Shown: piece by piece, positions 59,158 to 64,000 of the stretch
Layout: each line of letters opens with the position of its first letter
Position numbering within the stretch: the stretch's first letter is position 1
Source of the DNA: Cycas panzhihuaensis
Lineage: Eukaryota > Cycadophyta
Direction of reading: 5' to 3'
DNA: 64,000 nucleotides
Assembly: GCA_023213395.1 (NCBI GenBank)
Contig: CM041465.1
Span: 115,389,741-115,453,740, forward strand
Program-made: the position numbers and the translations under genes
The notes under the pieces: model-generated
What the model was told of the DNA's origin: nothing
What the model saw: only the letters and a program-made list of their open reading frames with translations
Databases searched by the model: none

Positions 59158-61760
59158 TAGATGTGCGTCTACGGGATAATCACCTAGTGGAGTAAGAATA
59201 GTGAGGATGATCGATAATGGTATCAAGGGTGTGGATAGAAACCTACAAGCAAAGCGAGTACCACATAAGGCGCCCCATTTGCCAGAGTACGAGTTTAGGA
59301 CCTGCGGATGATACCCAACTACTTGAGAGTAGTTCCCCACCTCAAAGAGGAAGGGGGAAGGCGAGGGAGGTAGCCTGGATAGACTTAGGAGGAAAGTCCT
59401 CCCACCTTGGGATGGCCAGAAGGGGAGGAAGAGAATCCTCAAGGGTTTCCCTATGATGGAGGGAAACAAATGGGGGCAAGGTAGGCAATAGCCTATGGTG
59501 CAGCTAGGATCTTCTCGGTTATTTGGCCAAGCAAATAGATCCAAGAAGAGGAGAAGGGAGTGGGAGCAGGCAGCAATCCCGAAACCTCCCTTAATGATTC
59601 AACCAAGAAGGTGAGGGTGATAAGGCATGTGTAATCAAACAAAATCAAATAAAAAAAACAAGCCAAAAGGGGCGAGGATTGGGTTTACAAGCTGAGGAAA
59701 AGGCAAAAGGAAAATCTCTTAAATTCCTTTCCCTAAGTGAATATGATATGTGAAGTGCAAATATATAAATGCAAGTAAAAGATGTTAGTTTCCTTTTCTC
59801 TTTTATGTTTGACCTATTTAACTAATGCATAAACCACAACTAAAAGTGCGAAAAGGAAAGTGAGGGCTAGAGAAAGTACATACCTGGGAGGGTAGCAGCT
59901 GATAGGAGACCTCATCCACACACCATGCATATCCAGATCCAAGTGCTTAACACCTTTGTGAGAGCACCATGGCAACCTACACATGCACAAACATATCCCT
60001 TCCAAGAAAGGGCTGTAAGAGATAATCTATGTATATGCAAGTATATATAAGTGCTATTAACATTAGAATATTAGAGAAAGACAATTGTTGCAACAAACTC
60101 TACAAACCCTCTCTCAAACAAGGCTAGACATCAAGTGGAATGGTGTAAGGGAAGCCTCAGGATGGCTAACCCTCCGCTAAAATCTCCATAGGACTCATAG
60201 ACATAACAAGGTAGTGGGTAAAAGCCACTAAGGATAACCAAAGATGCCAAAGGGAAAGTGACAAAGTGTTGAGAGGTAAGCGAGACACAGAGTCATTATG
60301 GGCAGTAATCCAGTGCCCAAGCCCTTACTAATAAGGACAAGGGGTGCCCAACAACACGGGGGACTCTACGAGGGTCTAAACAAGAGGCGAGTAGGCCTGG
60401 AATCAGCGTAGCAAGTGGTTGCATACACTAGCAATCTAGTGCTGGCCTAGGGCTCAATCTCTCATAGTAATCTCAAGAAGAACATGGGATGAGCGAAGAG
60501 GTGGGAAGGGATTACCCTTGGAGAGAAGGACTGAAAGGGGGGCTACCCCACCTTACTCTCTTCACCTAGCCTTGGGGCTCTTCTCTCACTATTCTCTTGA
60601 AGAAAATCAGTGAAGGGAAGGTGGAGCCAAGAAGCAATAGGTAAGATACAATGGAAAGACAGCTTTTCAATGGTGAAAATTGAAGGAAATAAGTAAATAA
60701 AGCAAGAAATAGGTCTAAATGGGGAGTAACTCACCAAAAAATAAAAGAAAAGAGTTGGTAAGACCTATTGGGTAGATGTATGACAGACCTGGGCTTGCTA
60801 ACAGCAAGAAGGAGGGCCGCTACAGGGGTTTGTAGGAGGCAAATCTAATAGACAGCTAAAAGGAGCACTCTTGGGTGAGTTGTGGAGGAATCAACATCAA
60901 AAGCACTTGATAGAACCTAGAGAGAGGCTTCCTACCATGGAAGCAAAGAGTTGCAGGCATGTCCTAGGCTAAGGTTACAGGAAATGCAGGCCTACAGAAA
61001 CACCTGTGATAGAAGGAGCTAGAGAGCAGAAGTTCTTATCTTTAAGAGCAAAAAATGACCTAAGAGTCTTTCAAAATAATGAGGGTTTCAATACTTATAC
61101 CCATCCCAACCCTAAGAGGACAAATAGAGTGTGAATAAGGATGAGGTGGGTGCGAGGACACATGGTAGTTTCGCAGAAAAAGCGAAAATTACCACAGTAG
61201 TTTTTAAAGAATAATTTATGACAGTCGCACTACGGTAAACTTCGTGGTAGTGTTAAGTTTATAGCAGTGCAGGACTAGAAATCCAGAATGGTAGTTTTCT
61301 GGGCTCGGGGAGCTTTGGGTGATGGTTTGACAGCCCAGGGAGGGGCTAGCCCTCCTGTCTAGGTGGGTAAGATAGTCCAGAAAGCACTTGGACAGAGGTA
61401 GGCAAACATCAATAAGCAAAGATTCAAAAACGAAGTCAACGCAGGGGTATGAACAGATCATACAAACCAAAAAAGGAACCAAGACAATGTGGAGATAGCA
61501 CGGAAGATCATATAGTGCCATGGGGATGCCTGCCTTGCAAAAAAGTAGGTCCCACTGGGTCATCATAGGCTTATGATACGATAGGCAGCATGAACAGGCA
61601 ACAAAATACAAAGTAATCATGTAAATGAAGCAAGCAGTCATGCAGAGAGGCAATACTTCTATCAACCTTTCCAAAGAAATGGTACAAGTGAAAAGGAGGA
61701 AGTATACCTGAGCTTACCTGAGTCAACCTATTCATATCCATTCTCAGTAGCTAGGAAACA
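59158..61760 (-). repeat. 3' LTR of element F
   Basis: Starts TGTTTCCTAGCTACTGAG (61760) after the purine tract AAGGGGGTAG and ends ...GCACATCTAA (59158); 2603 bp. It aligns with the LTRs of C along its length. The TATA region GGGTATAAGTATTG is at about 61088-61105. Confidence 0.9.
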
Positions 61761-61836
61761 CTACCCCCTTAGTAGCAGAGCCTCGCCACTCAGAAGTGTG
61801 GTGTGATGGTGAATGTTGGCAACACATGTTAGCATG

Positions 61837-61840
<4 letters not shown>

Positions 61841-61912
<72 letters not shown>
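61841..61912. repeat. (TA)36 microsatellite
   Basis: An uninterrupted TA run of 72 bases between aRNH and the 3' LTR of F. E and C have only short TA runs at this place (around 44332-44345 and 17409-17418), so it is a length-variable site in the family. Confidence 0.95.
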
Positions 61913-61914
<2 letters not shown>

Positions 61915-62249
61915 TATAGATATAAATCATGATCATAACAGGAGATAAGGGTTCTGGAAAGTGTCATGATGGAATGCTTGGATACGAGGATAGAGGTAGA
62001 GATGACATAAGGGCTACCTATGTGCCACCTAGGAATTGATCGGAAGCTAGAAGGATGAGGGGGCTACCCCCATAGTAAAAGTGTAAAGAGATGCAAGATG
62101 ATGTCAAGTAAGAGAGATAAGTGAGCAAACCTGGTAGTCACCATAGTTTAACCTCATTAGTGGCTAGCTTTTGGAGATGCGAATAGATCGCAAGGTGATG
62201 TGCATGATAGCCTGAGGCTTGGGCGACAGAGCAACTAGATAAGTCTCAG

Positions 62250-62668
62250 GGACGATCGGTAAGAAGATGAAGGCGGCGCTCAAGAATGAGGCAAACGAGA
62301 CTATCTACCTCAGCGTTGAGGGCCCAAAGAATGTGTCAAATGTCGATAGACTGGAAATAAGCCAAAAGAGATCTGGCGGTCAAAGCAAGGGCTCTCAAGT
62401 GAGGGCATTACACCTGGTAAACCTGGGTGAGATGGGACACCACAACCTGGGAGTCACAAAGAAGAACAATCGATACGTGACAGAAATAGAGCGCATTAGT
62501 GAGGGCCTCAATAACAGCCATGTAATCAGCTTCGTTATTGGTAGCCTCAGGGAGAAAGATTCTGGAATGCAGGAAGTCATGTCTGGAAGAGCTGCAAAGA
62601 ATCCAAGCAGTAGCAGAGGGTCCAGGATTACTGCGACTTCTGCCGTCGGTAAAGATGAAGAGAGACAT
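62250..62668 (-). pseudogene. aRNH: stand-alone RNase H of element F
   Basis: ATG at 62668: MSLFIFTDGRSRSNPGPSA (first Asp), NNEADYMAVIEAL, LLCDSQVVVSHLTQVYQV, then a TAA at about 62407 with homology continuing beyond (VDSLVCLILE near 62270). The catalytic Glu position carries Asp. The frame is open 31 codons further upstream (to 62761), as in D. It is the second-best preserved copy after E. Confidence 0.8.
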
Positions 62669-63207
62669 AGATGGTGATGAAAAAATCTCTGTGGAGAAAA
62701 TATGTAGTAATATAAGAGTCAGAGCAGAAAGAAGCTCATAAGGCAAGCATTGAATAGCCATGAAGGGTAGGAGGACCTAGCAATGAGGCTACCCAAGGAC
62801 AAGAGCAGGCTACCTAACCACCGGTTGAGAGTGGGCAGAAAAAGGGCACCCAAGGAGACCAAAGGTTGCTTAAGAAAGCAAAGAACGACTCTAAACGGGG
62901 GGAGTGTTCTCTTTGGAGGCCCTAGGGGCAAGAAAGAGCTACAAAATCGAGTCTAGGATGGTGAAATGAGCCAAACGAGTATAAACTCAGGTGTGCACTA
63001 GAGTGGCACATAAAACGAGACAAAAGGGCCCTGCAAAAAAAATGCATTGGTAAGGTGCCATAAATGCATTTACAAGGAAGAGTGAAATGAAGGCTACAAG
63101 AGCACAACGGGAGACAGGGCCAGAAGGTGAAGGTGATCAGGGGCAAAAGATGATCTAAAGGGCTGTCACGGGAGCGAAAATGGAGACAGTGCCCGTCGGG
63201 ATCCCCG

Positions 63208-63218
63208 CCTATATAAGG
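63208..63218 (-). promoter_or_regulatory. TATA box upstream of aRNH in element F
   Basis: Minus strand TTTTCCTTATATAGGCGGGG, about 545 bp upstream of the aRNH ATG, as in C and E. Confidence 0.6.
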
Positions 63219-63887
63219 AAAACTGATGAAAATGGAATTCATTTTCACGGGCTCTCGAGTGAATCTAAAGCTATTCCCTTATGCAGTGGAGTTCTACCCA
63301 ACTTTGGAGGCACACAGAGGGAGATCAGACCATCAGATCAGAGTGAGAGGATAGCCATCAAGATCACGAGGATGAGATGATGAGTGCGAGGCCTGATCCA
63401 GTGAGTGAATTCAAGAAAACCCACTCCATCTCGTGATTTTAAATTTACTACTTTTTATTGATTTTTGTGTAGATTTTTGGTCCCATATGGGTAAGAAGCG
63501 GCATCTCAGAGTCTGAATTAGACCTAGAAAGAGGCGAGACTGGGGCATTAGGCAGCCCTGGTCCCAGTGGGTCCCGTTGGGCCCACCTAAAAAGAATTTT
63601 TTGAGTTTTTGGCAGGGAAAACCTCCTCTTTTGGGGGGGGTGTTATTCACACCATGGCAAAGATCGTAGTGCCACAATCTTTGTCATGGGGCCTTGATCG
63701 CCGCGGGACTTGAGCCAAACTCCACGCTATCACGAAGTTTAGCATGGTGTGAAGGCAAAACTACAGGAAAAGGGAGATGGGGGCCCGAGGGACCCCAAAT
63801 CTCGACCAGGTGGAGTTGATGGATAGTTGAAGGGATAGAGAGACAATGTAGGCTAAGATATGATCAGTTTCATAATGTTTGCAGGCT

Positions 63888-64000
63888 ATGATCATGGTGG
63901 AGAACTGTGAGAACATAGGCATGGCTATGTTAAGTTTTATCAAGATGATGAGCAAGGAGGATAGGGGAGTCCTATGGAGATGCGGGTTGCTGAAGGTGGT
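63888..64000 (+). pseudogene. Start of antisense PMD gene, element F (cut by window edge)
   Basis: ATG at 63888 starts MIMVENCENIGMAMLSF and continues to RCGLLKVV at the window end without a stop. It is the only copy with an ATG at this exact position. The bases just before it, ATGTTTGCAG, look like an intron acceptor and are similar in C (TTTTGTAG) and E (CCTACAG). An upstream non-coding exon is therefore possible. Confidence 0.7.

Larger units (their letters stand above)
59158..64000 (-). mobile_element. Element F: Tat-type element, 3' part
   Basis: The minus-strand 3' LTR, aRNH and the start of the antisense gene are inside the window; integrase, RT, gag and the 5' LTR lie to the right. 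The left flank 59153-59157 (GAAGT) is the presumed target duplication. It closely resembles element C. Confidence 0.88.

Noticed and set aside
1-64000. Cellular host genes, tRNA or rRNA genes, CRISPR-like arrays
   Set aside because: No frame outside the retroelement modules shows a recognisable domain. No cloverleaf or rRNA-like stretch or regularly spaced repeat array was seen; a tRNAscan and Rfam search would be needed to exclude small RNAs fully.

Overview
This is plant nuclear DNA made almost entirely of nested LTR retrotransposons. I see no host gene, tRNA, rRNA, CRISPR array or bacterial feature. The plant origin rests on six related Ty3/gypsy elements of Tat-lineage type. Their signs are long LTRs of about 2.6-3.2 kb, a tRNA primer site close to TGGCGACC, Tat-style Gag and pol, a second plant-type RNase H, and a plant mobile domain (PMD) gene. 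One Ty1/copia gag fragment is also present. The species cannot be named from this, but the depth of nesting suggests a large genome.

Layout. Element A (minus strand, 1-7957) runs off the left edge. It sits inside the 5' LTR of element D (plus strand, 7958-14510), which has lost nearly all its interior. D sits inside the oldest element, B (minus strand; pieces 14511-14559, 29265-30494 and 46884-56534). Element C (minus, 14560-29259; TSD GAGAG) and element E (plus, 30495-46878; TSD GTGCG) are separate later insertions into B. B itself interrupts a Ty1/copia gag (56660-57617). Element F (minus, 59158-64000) begins after about 1.5 kb of unassigned AT-rich DNA and runs off the right edge.

Gene order, best seen in E, is LTR, primer site, gag, protease, RT and RNase H, integrase, then an unusual 3' module, then LTR. 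The 3' module holds an antisense gene (PMD, acidic linker, likely GT-AG intron, coiled coil) and, in the sense direction, a separate archaeal/plant-type RNase H (aRNH) frame. In C, E and F a TATA box lies at an almost constant distance (about 545-550 bp) upstream of the aRNH frame. A near-palindromic GGTACC-centred motif occurs upstream of the LTR TATA box, and a similar one lies just upstream of the antisense gene.

State. Every reading frame is broken. Most stops look like CAG to TAG, TGG to TAG or CGA to TGA, as expected from deamination of methylated cytosine. E has also lost catalytic residues in protease, integrase and aRNH. By-eye LTR comparison gives roughly 7-8% divergence for C and E and about 15% for D, which fits the nesting order.
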